A stretch of DNA of 49,515 nt from positions 1 through 49,515 of the forward strand of contig CAZNHL010000025.1 in assembly GCA_964572965.1 (NCBI GenBank). Reading direction: 5' to 3'. Of this stretch, positions 24,234 through 33,218 are shown piece by piece. Both the position numbers and the translations under genes were made by a program. Every line of letters starts with the position of its first letter. Within the stretch, counting starts at the first letter, position 1. Below the pieces are notes generated by a model. The model was not told where the DNA came from, did no database searches, and saw only the letters and a program-made list of their open reading frames with translations. Source of the DNA: CAZNHL01 sp964572965 (GTDB lineage: Bacteria; Bacteroidota; Bacteroidia; Cytophagales; UBA9547).

Positions 24234-26228
24234 TTAAAATTTCCATGCGGCATATATATCCAAAAACTGGCCTTGCCTGCCATCATAAGTATAACGTAAA
24301 CCCATAGAAGGCCCTAACGTGACTAAGCCAAGGCCGAGGTCCAAAAATGGCTGTACCCTGAAATTACCACTGCTTCCTTTGTTCTTTTCTGCACCGGGAC
24401 TATAAGATTCTTCCTGTCCGTTTATTAAAGGGTAATAAACCCGCTCTTCTGTCTCCGAAACACTGATATCAAACTTGGCTTTTACTCCCGCACCTACTGC
24501 CAGAAAATTAGTAAGGTTGTATCTCAGTTGAACAGGCACAATATGAAACTGCATATATTTTGCAATAACTGTTTTATCATATCGCTCATAATTATACCTT
24601 TTTCCATTATCAACTATTATTACTCCCGGTTCGCGTACATTACTTTGTGAACTTGTTTCCTGAGAATTGGTATACACTTCTACTTGCCAGTAAATTTTTC
24701 TATAGGGAGCCAAAGGAGCTATCCCAATCCCTGCCATCCAGCCAGATTTGGTAGTAACAGCATTTACCCCGCCTTCTGGCTTCTGACTTTGCAATACGCT
24801 ATGATAGCCTGCATACACAAACGGTGACAAGCTTTTTAAAAACCTGCCGGTGGCATAATTAGTGGTTATAGGTTCATTCTTATCAAAAAAGATCTTCGTT
24901 TGTCCTTTAAACTTCTTATTCTTGAGATTTTTAGATTTTACAGTAAAACGTATAAAGCCTTTTGTGCTGTCGCTGTCTTTAATATCCTTTGCTCTCGTTC
25001 CAGGTAAACTGATGTCTTTAAAATGAAATACCAGCGTTTCATCATCTTTCATATAATTACGCCAGCAACCTCTGGAAGTGCTGTCAATACAAGGCGGACA
25101 CTTCGGAGACAGATTTTGCAGTTCGAAGCTTTTTAGATTTACATTATCACGGATATTGACTTCAAGGCGGATATTCTTAGCATCTCCTTCGCCATCATTC
25201 TGAAATTGTACTTTATAGAGCATTTTTTTACCATAGGATACTCTTCTATAGCTCATCAAAGCTCTTTTCAGTGACATTTTATTAGGATCATGTGATGCAA
25301 CAATCGGAACTTCGAGCTGGTGTACTACAGCCGGACCATTATCAGGAAGAAAAACACCTGTAATCGTTACAATAGCATTGGTATCTTTCATCATATCAGG
25401 TGCTACATCCAGATTGATAAATGAAAACTGTCCAGTATTATTACCTGTTACTTCATAAGCGCTCACTGTTTTATAACTGCCATATAACTTAGAAAAGTAA
25501 CGGACAGCTTCCTTGGCATTTACTTTTTTATCTACCCGGTTTCCATAGTCAGGACTTCCACTTTGAGTAATGGTAATTTCTGAAACTGCTGCCCATGCAT
25601 TTTTTAACTCATTGAGGGAATCCTGAGGAATAAGTTTTTCTCCGTTATATTGTGATTGGCCACGATAAATAAGACCATCTTTGGCAAATACTTTTTCATT
25701 GGTCAGTATGAAAACACGCCCTTTTCCCTGTGCCTTTAGTCCGGCAGTAATAACCATGTCTTCACCAGGCAATGCATTGGCATTTTTAGACAATTGAAAT
25801 ACGCCGTTAGAAGCAAAAAAACTACTTTCAGCTTGAGAAACAGTACCGGCACTTCCTGATTTACTTACCTGAATATTTTTCTTGACAGGTCTTGGCGGAC
25901 GGATCCCGTCATCATAATTATTAACGGCATAAAACTGTACAGTATAATCACCGGGTTTATCATAAACATGTTCAGGGGTGGCCTCAGTACTGAAATGCCC
26001 GTCTCCAAAATCCCAGAGGTATGTATAAAATGGCGCTCTCCCTCCGGGAATTGCTTTTAGTGCCGGCAAATTCGCCTGAAAAAACTTGGCATTCCCCTTT
26101 TCCGTTACACCTACAGATACTGCAACGGGAACATCCTGTCCATAAACACAAGTATAAGTGAGTACCGTTAAAAGAGCCCTGATTAAAAACCGGATATACA
26201 TAAATAGGAAAATGGACTTTAAAGTCAA
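24234..26228 (-). CDS. PKD-domain outer-membrane beta-barrel protein
   Basis: A 664-residue protein. A signal segment (about 1-30, ending TYTCVYGQD) precedes a PKD domain at about 65-125 (YTYLWDFGDGHFSTEATPEH, DKPGDYTVQFYAVNNYDDG). A middle region (about 310-440) has a conserved Bacteroidota block (KKMLYKVQFQNDGEGDAKNI) with four Cys between about 385 and 397 (KCPPCIDSTSRGC). The last ~180 residues look like an eight-stranded outer-membrane barrel (GWMAGIGIAPLAPYRKIYWQ, LRYNLTNFLAVGAGVKAKFD) ending in an aromatic residue (YAAWKF). It is the first gene of the unit with the CHAT protease and could be its surface sensor or substrate; this is inference. Confidence 0.75.
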   Translation of the reverse strand: MTLKSIFLFMYIRFLIRALLTVLTYTCVYGQDVPVAVSVGVTEKGNAKFFQANLPALKAIPGGRAPFYTYLWDFGDGHFSTEATPEHVYDKPGDYTVQFYAVNNYDDGIRPPRPVKKNIQVSKSGSAGTVSQAESSFFASNGVFQLSKNANALPGEDMVITAGLKAQGKGRVFILTNEKVFAKDGLIYRGQSQYNGEKLIPQDSLNELKNAWAAVSEITITQSGSPDYGNRVDKKVNAKEAVRYFSKLYGSYKTVSAYEVTGNNTGQFSFINLDVAPDMMKDTNAIVTITGVFLPDNGPAVVHQLEVPIVASHDPNKMSLKRALMSYRRVSYGKKMLYKVQFQNDGEGDAKNIRLEVNIRDNVNLKSFELQNLSPKCPPCIDSTSRGCWRNYMKDDETLVFHFKDISLPGTRAKDIKDSDSTKGFIRFTVKSKNLKNKKFKGQTKIFFDKNEPITTNYATGRFLKSLSPFVYAGYHSVLQSQKPEGGVNAVTTKSGWMAGIGIAPLAPYRKIYWQVEVYTNSQETSSQSNVREPGVIIVDNGKRYNYERYDKTVIAKYMQFHIVPVQLRYNLTNFLAVGAGVKAKFDISVSETEERVYYPLINGQEESYSPGAEKNKGSSGNFRVQPFLDLGLGLVTLGPSMGLRYTYDGRQGQFLDIYAAWKF

Positions 26229-26331
26229 TAGATAATTGCTCCTGCTAAAATGAATTTAGGTAAAATGCCGTCTAAAAGAAATAATATCCATAAGAAAAAA
26301 GTGTAGCTACAAAAGCAGTCAAAATATCTTA

Positions 26332-27261
26332 CTATTTCAAAAAATCCACATTTCGCTTTAATCCATCAAATTTACTCCGCTTCAAAGGAGAATCTTTAAA
26401 GACTTTCTTAAATACTTCTTCAGTCAGTTCTTCCCAATCACTCTTTTTCAGGGCTTTAAAATCTGCAGAGGGCTGAAAACGGCTTTCTTGATTTGGCTTT
26501 GAAAAACGATTCCATGGACAAACGTCCTGACAAATATCACAACCGAAAATCCAGTTATCAAACTTGCCTTTCATTTCTGCCGGAATAGCTTCTTTCAGTT
26601 CTATGGTGAAATAAGAAATGCATTTGCTACCATCTACCACATAAGGAGACATAATTGCATCTGTCGGACAAGCNNNNNNNNNNGCATCCATACACTTGGT
26701 ACAAGTACCACAATAATCTTTGATCGGACCATCATAAACCAAATCCAGGTCGATAATGAGTTCAGCTATAAAAAAGAAACTCCCCTGCTGTTTAGTAATT
26801 ATATTAGAGTTTTTACCTACCCAGCCAAGACCGGATTTTTTTGCCCAGGCTTTATCCATCACAGGTGCACTATCAACAAAAGCCCTTCCGCCAATATCAC
26901 CTATTTCTTGCCTGATTCTATCAATAAAAGTCTTTAACTTATCTTTGATAACATAGTGATAATCTTCTCCATAAGCATATTTAGACACTTTAAGCTCTCC
27001 TTCATGCTTCTCTTCAGGGAAATAATTATACATAAGTGAAATCACTGATTTAGCCCCGTCAACCAGCAATGTCGGGTCTAAGCGCTTATCAAAATAGTTT
27101 TCCATATAGCTCATTTTACCATGCATATGGTTATTGAGCCATTGTTCAAGACGAGGGGCTTCTTCTTCTAAAAATTCAGCTTTGGAAATACCACAATACT
27201 GAAAGCCCAATTCACTGGCAATCTGTTTAATTGTGTGGCTGTATTTCTCTTTTTGAAACAT
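26332..27261 (-). CDS. queG: Epoxyqueuosine reductase
   Basis: This enzyme reduces epoxyqueuosine to queuosine in tRNA wobble position 34, using cobalamin and two 4Fe-4S clusters. Visible motifs: IKQIASELGFQYCGISKAEF, YGEDYHYVIKDKLK, DSAPVMDKAWAKKSGLGWVG, CGTCTKCMD / ACPTDAI (first cluster) and GCDICQDVCPWNRF (second cluster). I use the ATG at 27261 (MFQKEKYSH); the frame extends to 27303 but adds only 14 weak residues. The N gap at 26674-26683 splits MD from ACP. The flanks overlap by GC, so the protein is in fact uninterrupted. Confidence 0.95.
   Translation of the reverse strand: MFQKEKYSHTIKQIASELGFQYCGISKAEFLEEEAPRLEQWLNNHMHGKMSYMENYFDKRLDPTLLVDGAKSVISLMYNYFPEEKHEGELKVSKYAYGEDYHYVIKDKLKTFIDRIRQEIGDIGGRAFVDSAPVMDKAWAKKSGLGWVGKNSNIITKQQGSFFFIAELIIDLDLVYDGPIKDYCGTCTKCMDXXXXACPTDAIMSPYVVDGSKCISYFTIELKEAIPAEMKGKFDNWIFGCDICQDVCPWNRFSKPNQESRFQPSADFKALKKSDWEELTEEVFKKVFKDSPLKRSKFDGLKRNVDFLK
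26674..26683. other. 10-N gap inside queG
   Basis: On the plus strand the left flank ends ACAAGC and the right flank begins GCATCC. Merging on the shared GC gives ACAAGCATCC, which encodes the expected MDACPTDAI. The gap is therefore an artefact and no sequence is missing. Confidence 0.85.
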
Positions 27262-27313
27262 TGAATGATATGGCTTTGCAGGAAACCGGCGTTCCTTCAA
27301 CAAAGTTAATCAT

Positions 27314-29059
27314 TTAAAGATTCTTTTTCAGCCGGTAGGCTTTTACCTGCGGATCATGATAAGTCCAGTTGTATTTGCTTTCATCCAGTCCTTCAGGCCA
27401 GTCTTTACCCAAGGGGACTACCACCCAATCGTATTCTCCCGGGCTTACCGTTGTTTCTACTTTAAAAGGTGTATGATGCATTTCGCTTTCATAGCGTGTA
27501 AAAATAAAATAAGTATCATCTGTTATCAGTACTTTCTTCGGACTGCTTTCAACAACTTCTGTTGTAAAACGATCTACATAATCATACACACCATAGCCTT
27601 TTTTCAATGCTTCATGCCAATATGAAATATCCACCAGTAAAGCTATTAATATCCATACTGCAAAACTGTGCCACTCTGTAAATTCCAAACGCCTGAGCCA
27701 GATGTAAAACACAAATACGGCCATAACAGAATTGAACAAAACCACATAGAGCCAAACTCGCTGGAACGGCAAAACCCGCTGTATAAATATCAATACCAAT
27801 GGCATTAATATGATGAGTGCCCAGGCTTTCAGCCATGAGTCCCATGCAGGTACTTTTTCCATAAAAAACAGATACTTACGCAGACTTATTGCTAAAATGA
27901 CAACCACCAGAGAAACTATCCAGCCATTTTCATCCATGTTCCACAGGTTGTTGAAATAACTATCCAGATACCATAGCCACTCTGAAAAATAACCATCAAA
28001 AGGCAAAGGCTGTATCCAGCTATTACCAAACAACAACTTAGGTCCGCTTATAATTAAAACCGGTAAGTAGCATAAAAAAGTAAGAAACCCAACTGTAAAG
28101 ATAAGGCGTAATAACTGCCTCAACGATACTACTACAAACTTATTATAGATTACTGCTGCCAATACCCACATTGATATCCAAGGATATAAGAAAGTAGGAA
28201 TTGTAAAAAAACCCAGCACAGAACCTATAATAAATAAAAGACGGTATAATCGATTATCAGTTTTAAGGTACTTGAAAAAACAATAAGCTGTGAAAAGCAT
28301 CAATAACAACTGAACCATGTACCCCCTGCCCAGAAAACTGTAAATCGTCAAATTAAATGGCAAGGAAATAACTGTAAGAGAGAGAAATGCCAGCCAGGTG
28401 TCAAAACGGTTTCTCAGCCATATAAAGGACAACAGGGGTACCAAAAATCCCAGCACCAGACCCGGTATTCTCATTATCCATACAGGGGTATTTAATAATA
28501 ATTCAAAAGGCCAGCAAAGCAGGTTATAAAAGATATGGTTATTAGGACCAGGATAATAAGTAATTATCACAAAAAAGCCTTTTTTAACAAAAAACAGGTA
28601 TGAGAAAGCTTCATCAAGCATTAATGGCCATTGGGTTGCCAAGTATGTTCTGCTAACCACAATATATGCCATAATAAGCCATAAAGCCCACCGCTCTCTT
28701 ACGGATAAAGAGGATATAAACTGTTTAGCCCATAAATAGTGCTGATAAACAAATACACTCAACTCTGTTACATGCTTATCTATATTTATAAAAACGGATT
28801 TGTACTTAAAACAAAGGTAAACTCCCAGAGCACCGGTCAAGAGGAAAGCGATACTCAGTAATTGAAATTCTACCGGAGAAATAAACGCTTTAAAAGCCTC
28901 AATTTTATCAAGCTTCCCATAGCTTTCAAGCAAATGGACAACAAATGTATGATAGTCTAGCGTCAATAAAAAAATCCCTGTCCCTGTCAAAAACAGGCAA
29001 AACAGTATGCTAAAAATATAAGTAATATTTTTCAAATCAAGGCTAATGTGTCCATTCAA
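27314..29059 (-). CDS. GT-C-type multi-pass membrane glycosyltransferase-like protein
   Basis: A 581-residue protein with about 11-13 membrane helices and a small C-terminal soluble domain (about 500-581). Near residue 170 the first large loop has WPLMLDEAFSYLFFVKKGFF, followed by YYPGPNNHIFYNLL. An acidic D-E at this place matches the metal-binding loop of the ArnT/PMT (GT-C) family, which uses a polyprenyl-phosphate sugar donor. The long C-terminal part with VLITDDTYFIF resembles the periplasmic domain of these enzymes. It is followed by queG (10 bases). Sugar and acceptor are unknown. Confidence 0.7.
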   Translation of the reverse strand: MNGHISLDLKNITYIFSILFCLFLTGTGIFLLTLDYHTFVVHLLESYGKLDKIEAFKAFISPVEFQLLSIAFLLTGALGVYLCFKYKSVFINIDKHVTELSVFVYQHYLWAKQFISSLSVRERWALWLIMAYIVVSRTYLATQWPLMLDEAFSYLFFVKKGFFVIITYYPGPNNHIFYNLLCWPFELLLNTPVWIMRIPGLVLGFLVPLLSFIWLRNRFDTWLAFLSLTVISLPFNLTIYSFLGRGYMVQLLLMLFTAYCFFKYLKTDNRLYRLLFIIGSVLGFFTIPTFLYPWISMWVLAAVIYNKFVVVSLRQLLRLIFTVGFLTFLCYLPVLIISGPKLLFGNSWIQPLPFDGYFSEWLWYLDSYFNNLWNMDENGWIVSLVVVILAISLRKYLFFMEKVPAWDSWLKAWALIILMPLVLIFIQRVLPFQRVWLYVVLFNSVMAVFVFYIWLRRLEFTEWHSFAVWILIALLVDISYWHEALKKGYGVYDYVDRFTTEVVESSPKKVLITDDTYFIFTRYESEMHHTPFKVETTVSPGEYDWVVVPLGKDWPEGLDESKYNWTYHDPQVKAYRLKKNL

Positions 29060-29089
29060 ATCTACATATAAAAAAAACGCTATAAAAAT

Positions 29090-29359
29090 CTATTCTTTAT
29101 CTTCCAGGTAACGGTTCAGTATATTTTTTTCTGCGTTAAAATCAAGCCCCATTGATTCTATTTCTGCTTCAGAAATCAGTTGTTCTATCTGATCCGGAGA
29201 AGGAATATGTGCTTCCAAAGTATAAAGCTCTTTTTTCAGCCGTTTAAACTTTGTATCTATATCTTCCCTAACTGATTTCACCCATCTGAGCGATTTCAGG
29301 AATTTGAGAGGGTCTTTGCCCAACTCATTCTCATCTATTTCAATTACAAACTTTTTCAT
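29090..29359 (-). CDS. Small charged protein of unknown function
   Basis: An 89-residue protein (MKKFVIEIDENELGKDPLKF, LRWVKSVREDIDTKFKRLKK) ending ESMGLDFNAEKNILNRYLED. A short N-terminal strand followed by long charged helices resembles small antitoxin or adaptor proteins, but no toxin gene lies beside it. It is 30 bases upstream of the GT-C gene on the same strand and may be co-transcribed with it. Function unknown. Confidence 0.55.
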   Translation of the reverse strand: MKKFVIEIDENELGKDPLKFLKSLRWVKSVREDIDTKFKRLKKELYTLEAHIPSPDQIEQLISEAEIESMGLDFNAEKNILNRYLEDKE

Positions 29360-29410
29360 AGCAAGACTGATTAAGACCTGAATTAATTTACGGAATTGCC
29401 AAAATTAAGG

Positions 29411-29439
29411 GCAAAAAAACAGGCGGGAAATCCCGCCTG
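29411..29439 (-). terminator. Terminator after metF
   Basis: CAGGCGGGA (29420-29428) pairs with TCCCGCCTG (29431-29439). On the minus strand the stem is followed by TTTTTTT (plus-strand A run 29413-29419). It lies 27 bases beyond the metF stop. Confidence 0.9.
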
Positions 29440-29465
29440 AAATTAATCTTGTCTGCTAATATTTT

Positions 29466-30419
29466 TCAAAACAACTCTTTTGCTATACGGCAGGTTGTCT
29501 CCGATTTGCTCATTGTATAATAATGCAATACGGGTACACCTTTTGATTTTAACTCTTTAGACTGCTGAATACACCATTCTATACCAACCTCCTTTACAGA
29601 CTTATCATCTTTGCATTTTACAACAGCTTCTACCAACTCTTCAGGCATGTCGATATGGAAAATACTTGCCAGGCCGTTTAATTGCTTACGAGTAATCAAA
29701 GGTTTCAAGCCAGGAATAATTGGGACATTGATACCTTCTGCCCTGCATTTATCAACAAAATCAAAATACTTATTATTGTCGAAAAACATCTGAGTCACAA
29801 TATATTCGGCCCCCATATCTACTTTCTTCTTCAGATAGGCAAGATCAGTTTTAAGGTTCGGCGCTTCAAAATGCTTCTCAGGATATCCTGCTACTCCGAT
29901 ACAGAAGTTAGTTTTTGACATTTCTGTTTCTTCATGCAGGTATTTACCTTTATTCAGGTCTGTAATCTGATTAATAAGATCAGAAGCGTAGAAGTTTCCG
30001 TTAGGATCAGGCTTGAAGGCCCCTTCAGACTTGATCGCATCCCCCCTAAGTGCAAGCACATTGTCTATACCTAAGAAGTTAAGCTCTATTAATGCATTTT
30101 CAGTCTCTTCTTTATCAAAACCGCCACAGATAATATGAGGCACTGCATCTACTTTGAAACGGTTCATAATAGCAGCACATATCGCTACCGTGCCGGGACG
30201 TTTACGGGTAGATACTTTTTCTAAAAAGCCGTTCGGATGCTTTTTGAAAACATATTCTTCTCTGTGATAGGTAACGTCAATAAAAGGCGGCTTGAACTCC
30301 ATCAATGGTTCAATAGCTCCAAAAAGTGTATTAATATCCTCTCCCTTTAAAGGAGGCAGTATTTCAATAGAAAATAGCGTGTCTTTCGCGTTCTTAATAT
30401 GGTCAACAACCTTCGTCAT
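29466..30419 (-). CDS. metF: 5,10-methylenetetrahydrofolate reductase
   Basis: A 317-residue FAD-dependent TIM barrel that makes 5-methyl-THF for methionine synthesis. Visible blocks: FSIEILPPLKGEDINTLF (the conserved Glu at the start), FIDVTYHRE, PHIICGGFDKEETENALIEL, NVLALRGDAIKSEGAFKPDP and EYIVTQMFFDNNKYFDFVDK. The length is normal. It has its own terminator and a 350-base upstream region, so it is probably a monocistronic gene. I saw no clear S-adenosylmethionine riboswitch upstream. Confidence 0.95.
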   Translation of the reverse strand: MTKVVDHIKNAKDTLFSIEILPPLKGEDINTLFGAIEPLMEFKPPFIDVTYHREEYVFKKHPNGFLEKVSTRKRPGTVAICAAIMNRFKVDAVPHIICGGFDKEETENALIELNFLGIDNVLALRGDAIKSEGAFKPDPNGNFYASDLINQITDLNKGKYLHEETEMSKTNFCIGVAGYPEKHFEAPNLKTDLAYLKKKVDMGAEYIVTQMFFDNNKYFDFVDKCRAEGINVPIIPGLKPLITRKQLNGLASIFHIDMPEELVEAVVKCKDDKSVKEVGIEWCIQQSKELKSKGVPVLHYYTMSKSETTCRIAKELF

Positions 30420-30771
30420 CTGTGTGAATTAATGTTTTCAATACAGGCCCTTTCAGAACCAAACAGAAAACAAGCAAAACTTAATATTTCGATAATATAT
30501 TTTTCAAATTTACCCACAAGCCTACACCTTACCAAATAATATTTTAGTATTTCAACTTTTGTTACTTTATGACTATGAGTTGTTTAAACGAATCGCCTAA
30601 AGCCCATTAATTTACCTGGTTGATTTTCCACTTTAGATCAGCTATAATAAAGCCTTCTACCAGAAACAGATGTCTTTAAATAGGTAAAATTTATATCGAA
30701 AAACTACTATAAACTTATTGCGAAATACATTTTTATGTTACATTTGAGAAGTTTTAAACCATAAACGTACC
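30420..30771. other. 352-base divergent intergenic region (metF / yceI-like)
   Basis: AT-rich and without open frames worth noting. It must contain the metF promoter on one side and the yceI-like promoter on the other (30718-30746, listed separately). No repeats or riboswitch-like stems stand out. Confidence 0.6.
30718..30746 (+). promoter_or_regulatory. Bacteroidota-type promoter for the yceI-like gene
   Basis: The -33 TTG (30718-30720) and -7 box TACATTTG (30739-30746, consensus TAnnTTTG) are 18 bases apart. The start codon is 26 bases downstream of the -7 box. This is the established pattern for Bacteroidota primary-sigma promoters. Confidence 0.7.
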
Positions 30772-31437
30772 ATGTTAAAAAGATCATTAGTTCTGGCCTT
30801 GATTGGCGGTGTTATGTTTTTCTCATTTACTCTTAAAGACAGAGAAGAGAATTTGAAAGAAGATGATGGGGTTCAGGAAACTGAAGCTGTTACCGGTGGT
30901 GAAATTTACCTGCTTGATCCTAAAAAAAGTAAAGTAGACTGGGCTGCAGTAGGTGCTACAAAACAGCATAACGGTACAATTGATTTCAAATCTGGTCAAT
31001 TGGTGATTGACACAAAACAAATCAAGAGCGGTTTCTTCTACATTGATATGAAAAGCATTAAAAATGCTGATATCAAAGATGCCGGCTTCAATAAACAATT
31101 AATTGACCACCTTAAGGGAGAAGACTTCTTCAATGTGATGAAGTTTGGTCAAAGTACTTTCAAAATTACTAAAGCAACAAGACTTGACGTTCCTGCCGGT
31201 CAGCTGAACTACGAACTTGTTGGTGACCTGACAATGAAAGGCGTTACTAAATCTATCTCCTTCCCTGCTCTTGTTAACTTCAGCAAAAGCAGTATTACGG
31301 CAAAAGCAGAAACTACCATTGACAGAACTCAGTGGGGTATCACTTACAATTCAGGCAACTACTTCAAAGAACTTGGAGATAAGCTGATTGAGGACAACGT
31401 AAAAATCAAACTTTACATTGAAGCTGAAGTAAAATAA
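30772..31437 (+). CDS. YceI-family periplasmic lipid-binding-like protein
   Basis: A 221-residue protein with an N-terminal signal segment (residues 4-20, LVLALIGGVMFFSFTL) and a YceI lipocalin-like barrel. LDPKKSKVDWAAVGATKQHN and LNYELVGDLTMKGVTKSISF are the usual first-strand and LTMKGVTK motifs. The end is RTQWGITYNSGNYFKELGDK, then VKIKLYIEAEVK. YceI proteins bind polyisoprenoid or fatty-amide ligands in the periplasm. It has its own promoter and a perfect terminator, so it is a single-gene unit. Confidence 0.93.
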   Translation: MLKRSLVLALIGGVMFFSFTLKDREENLKEDDGVQETEAVTGGEIYLLDPKKSKVDWAAVGATKQHNGTIDFKSGQLVIDTKQIKSGFFYIDMKSIKNADIKDAGFNKQLIDHLKGEDFFNVMKFGQSTFKITKATRLDVPAGQLNYELVGDLTMKGVTKSISFPALVNFSKSSITAKAETTIDRTQWGITYNSGNYFKELGDKLIEDNVKIKLYIEAEVK

Positions 31438-31451
31438 GCTCACTAAACCAT

Positions 31452-31493
31452 AAAGAAAAAGGCTTCCGCATATTTTGCGGAAGCCTTTTTCTT
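31452..31493 (+). terminator. Perfect terminator between yceI-like and ald genes
   Basis: AAAGAAAAAGGCTTCCGCA pairs exactly with TGCGGAAGCCTTTTTCTTT around a short ATATT-type loop. It works for the yceI-like gene and, reading the other way, for ald. Confidence 0.9.
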
Positions 31494-31522
31494 TATCTGC
31501 TATTTTTAAGTTTTGGGAGTTC

Positions 31523-31556
31523 GTAACACTAACACCTAACAACCCTAACACTTAAA
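31523..31556. repeat. CTAACAC-like short tandem tract
   Basis: Just beyond the ald stop, variants of CTAACAC/CTAACAA recur four times in about 34 bases (AACACTAACACCTAACAACC, then CTAACACTTAAAC). It is a degenerate low-complexity tract with no visible function. Confidence 0.5.
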
Positions 31557-32795
31557 CTACATCCCATATTTCAATCCTGCAGCCAGAAGCAGCTTCATAT
31601 CTTTATGCTTCATATCAAACCGCCTTGCAATTGATTCGTTTGTAAGGCAGCCTTTATAACTGTAAACTCCTTTCAGCAACCATTCTTTTGCAAAGATCAT
31701 CCCTTCTATTCCTCCATAATTTGACATATGTATGAAAGTCGGAAGAAATATATTACTGAAAGCATTTGATGCCGTTCTTGACACACGGCTGGCAATATTT
31801 GGTACGCAATAATGTATAACATCGTGCTTGCGGAATACCGGATTCTTCAGAGTTGTGATTTCTGAAGTTTCGAAACAACCTCCCTGATCAATGCTTACAT
31901 CAATAATGATTGAGTTCGGCTGCATTTCCATCACCATCTCTTCAGTTACAACACACGGGCTGCGTCCGTCTTCAGAGCGAAGTGCCCCGATTACTACATC
32001 AGCTTCTTTTAAAGCATTTTTAAGGATAGCAGTATTGATGGTTGAAGTATATAACTGAAAGTTAAGGTTTCTCTTTAATCTTCTTAGCTTATATATCTTA
32101 TTATCAAACACTTTTACTTCGGCACCAAGCCCTAAAGCTGTACGTGCAGCGTATTCTGCCACAGTACCTGCACCAATAATTACCACATTTGTCGGCGGCA
32201 CCCCCGTAATACCTCCAAGGATAATTCCTTTACCTTCATTGGCGCTGTTCAGATATTCAGCAGCGATCAACAAAACAGTACTTCCTGAGATTTCACTCAT
32301 GGCCCTAACTACAGGTTTGCCACCTACTTTGTCTTCAATCAGCTCAAAAGCAATGGCTGTAATTTTCTTATTATTGACTGCATTCAGGTATTCCTTACTC
32401 AACTTAGCCATCTGAAGTGCAGACATCAGGTAACCACCTTCGCGCATGTACCCTATTTCTTCGATGGATGGCGGTTCAACTTTCAGTACAATATCAGCCT
32501 GAAAAACTTCCTTCGCCGAATAGACAATTTTTGCTCCTGCTTCATTATATTCTCTGTCAGAATATTTGGAAGAGTTTCCAGCCCCTGTTTCCACCCATAC
32601 CTGGTGGCCATTATTAACCAAAACAGCTACAGCTTCGGGGGTCAAACAAACCCTGTTTTCGAGAAACTGTGTTTCTTTTGGAATTCCGATGAACAATGCA
32701 TTGTTTTTCTTAGCGACGGGCGCCAAAGCTTCCTGTGGGTACAAGGCATGTTCTTTGGCTAATGCTTCCACTTCAGATTTGAGATTGTTACTCAT
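31557..32795 (-). CDS. ald: Alanine dehydrogenase
   Basis: A 412-residue protein with the alanine dehydrogenase / PntA N-terminal layout: GIPKETQFLENRVCLTPEAV (substrate arm), QVWVETGAGNSSKYSD, and VLKVEPPS. The NAD site follows (VVIIGAGTVAEYAARTALGL, then AEVKVFDNKIYKLRRL), then DVVIGALRSEDGRSPCVVTE. The family interconverts alanine and pyruvate plus ammonia with NAD. At 412 residues it is slightly longer than typical Ald (about 370), as in other Bacteroidota. Its ATG overlaps the tsaE stop (ATGA), so it is the last gene of the porX-tsaE-ald unit. Confidence 0.88.
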   Translation of the reverse strand: MSNNLKSEVEALAKEHALYPQEALAPVAKKNNALFIGIPKETQFLENRVCLTPEAVAVLVNNGHQVWVETGAGNSSKYSDREYNEAGAKIVYSAKEVFQADIVLKVEPPSIEEIGYMREGGYLMSALQMAKLSKEYLNAVNNKKITAIAFELIEDKVGGKPVVRAMSEISGSTVLLIAAEYLNSANEGKGIILGGITGVPPTNVVIIGAGTVAEYAARTALGLGAEVKVFDNKIYKLRRLKRNLNFQLYTSTINTAILKNALKEADVVIGALRSEDGRSPCVVTEEMVMEMQPNSIIIDVSIDQGGCFETSEITTLKNPVFRKHDVIHYCVPNIASRVSRTASNAFSNIFLPTFIHMSNYGGIEGMIFAKEWLLKGVYSYKGCLTNESIARRFDMKHKDMKLLLAAGLKYGM

Positions 32796-33211
32796 AATTT
32801 CGTCAAAAGGATATTCCGGGAGTTACCTTCTCCCAAACTTATTTCAATTTTAACATTTTTTTCTGGAATTAGCGACGGGATTTTACTCGGCCATTCAATA
32901 AGACAATAATTTCCTGAATAGAGGTAGTCTTCTGCCCCCATATCAATCGCCTCGTCCTCGGTCCTTATACGATAAAAATCGAAGTGATAGACAACTGCCC
33001 TATTTCGGGTAATATACTCATTTACAATACCATAAGTAGGGCTGCTTATATGTCCCTCGACACCCATAGCCTCACATATAGCCTTAATAAGAGTGGTTTT
33101 ACCCGCCCCCATCTCTCCTTCAAAAATCCACACAGGAATATCGGCACCAAATACAATTATTTTCTCTGCTATAGCAGGCAGTTCATCCAGTGTTTTACAA
33201 ACCAGTTCCAC
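32792..33211 (-). CDS. tsaE: tRNA t6A biosynthesis ATPase TsaE
   Basis: A 139-residue P-loop protein: IWIFEGEMGAGKTTLIKAIC (Walker A), ISSPTYGIVNEY, VYHFDFYRI (Walker-B-like) and LIEWPSKIPSLIP. TsaE acts with TsaB and TsaD in forming threonylcarbamoyladenosine at tRNA position 37. It starts 7 bases after the porX stop and overlaps ald, so the three are one transcript. The full small-family length and motif set leave little doubt. Confidence 0.95.
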   Translation of the reverse strand: MELVCKTLDELPAIAEKIIVFGADIPVWIFEGEMGAGKTTLIKAICEAMGVEGHISSPTYGIVNEYITRNRAVVYHFDFYRIRTEDEAIDMGAEDYLYSGNYCLIEWPSKIPSLIPEKNVKIEISLGEGNSRNILLTKL

Positions 33212-33218
33212 TCTTCTT

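Noticed and set aside
30420..30771. Riboswitch upstream of metF
   Set aside because: No SAM- or cobalamin-riboswitch-like conserved core is visible in the AT-rich region.
31523..31556. Possible CRISPR-like repeat
   Set aside because: Units are only 6-7 bases with no spacers; it is a simple tandem tract.
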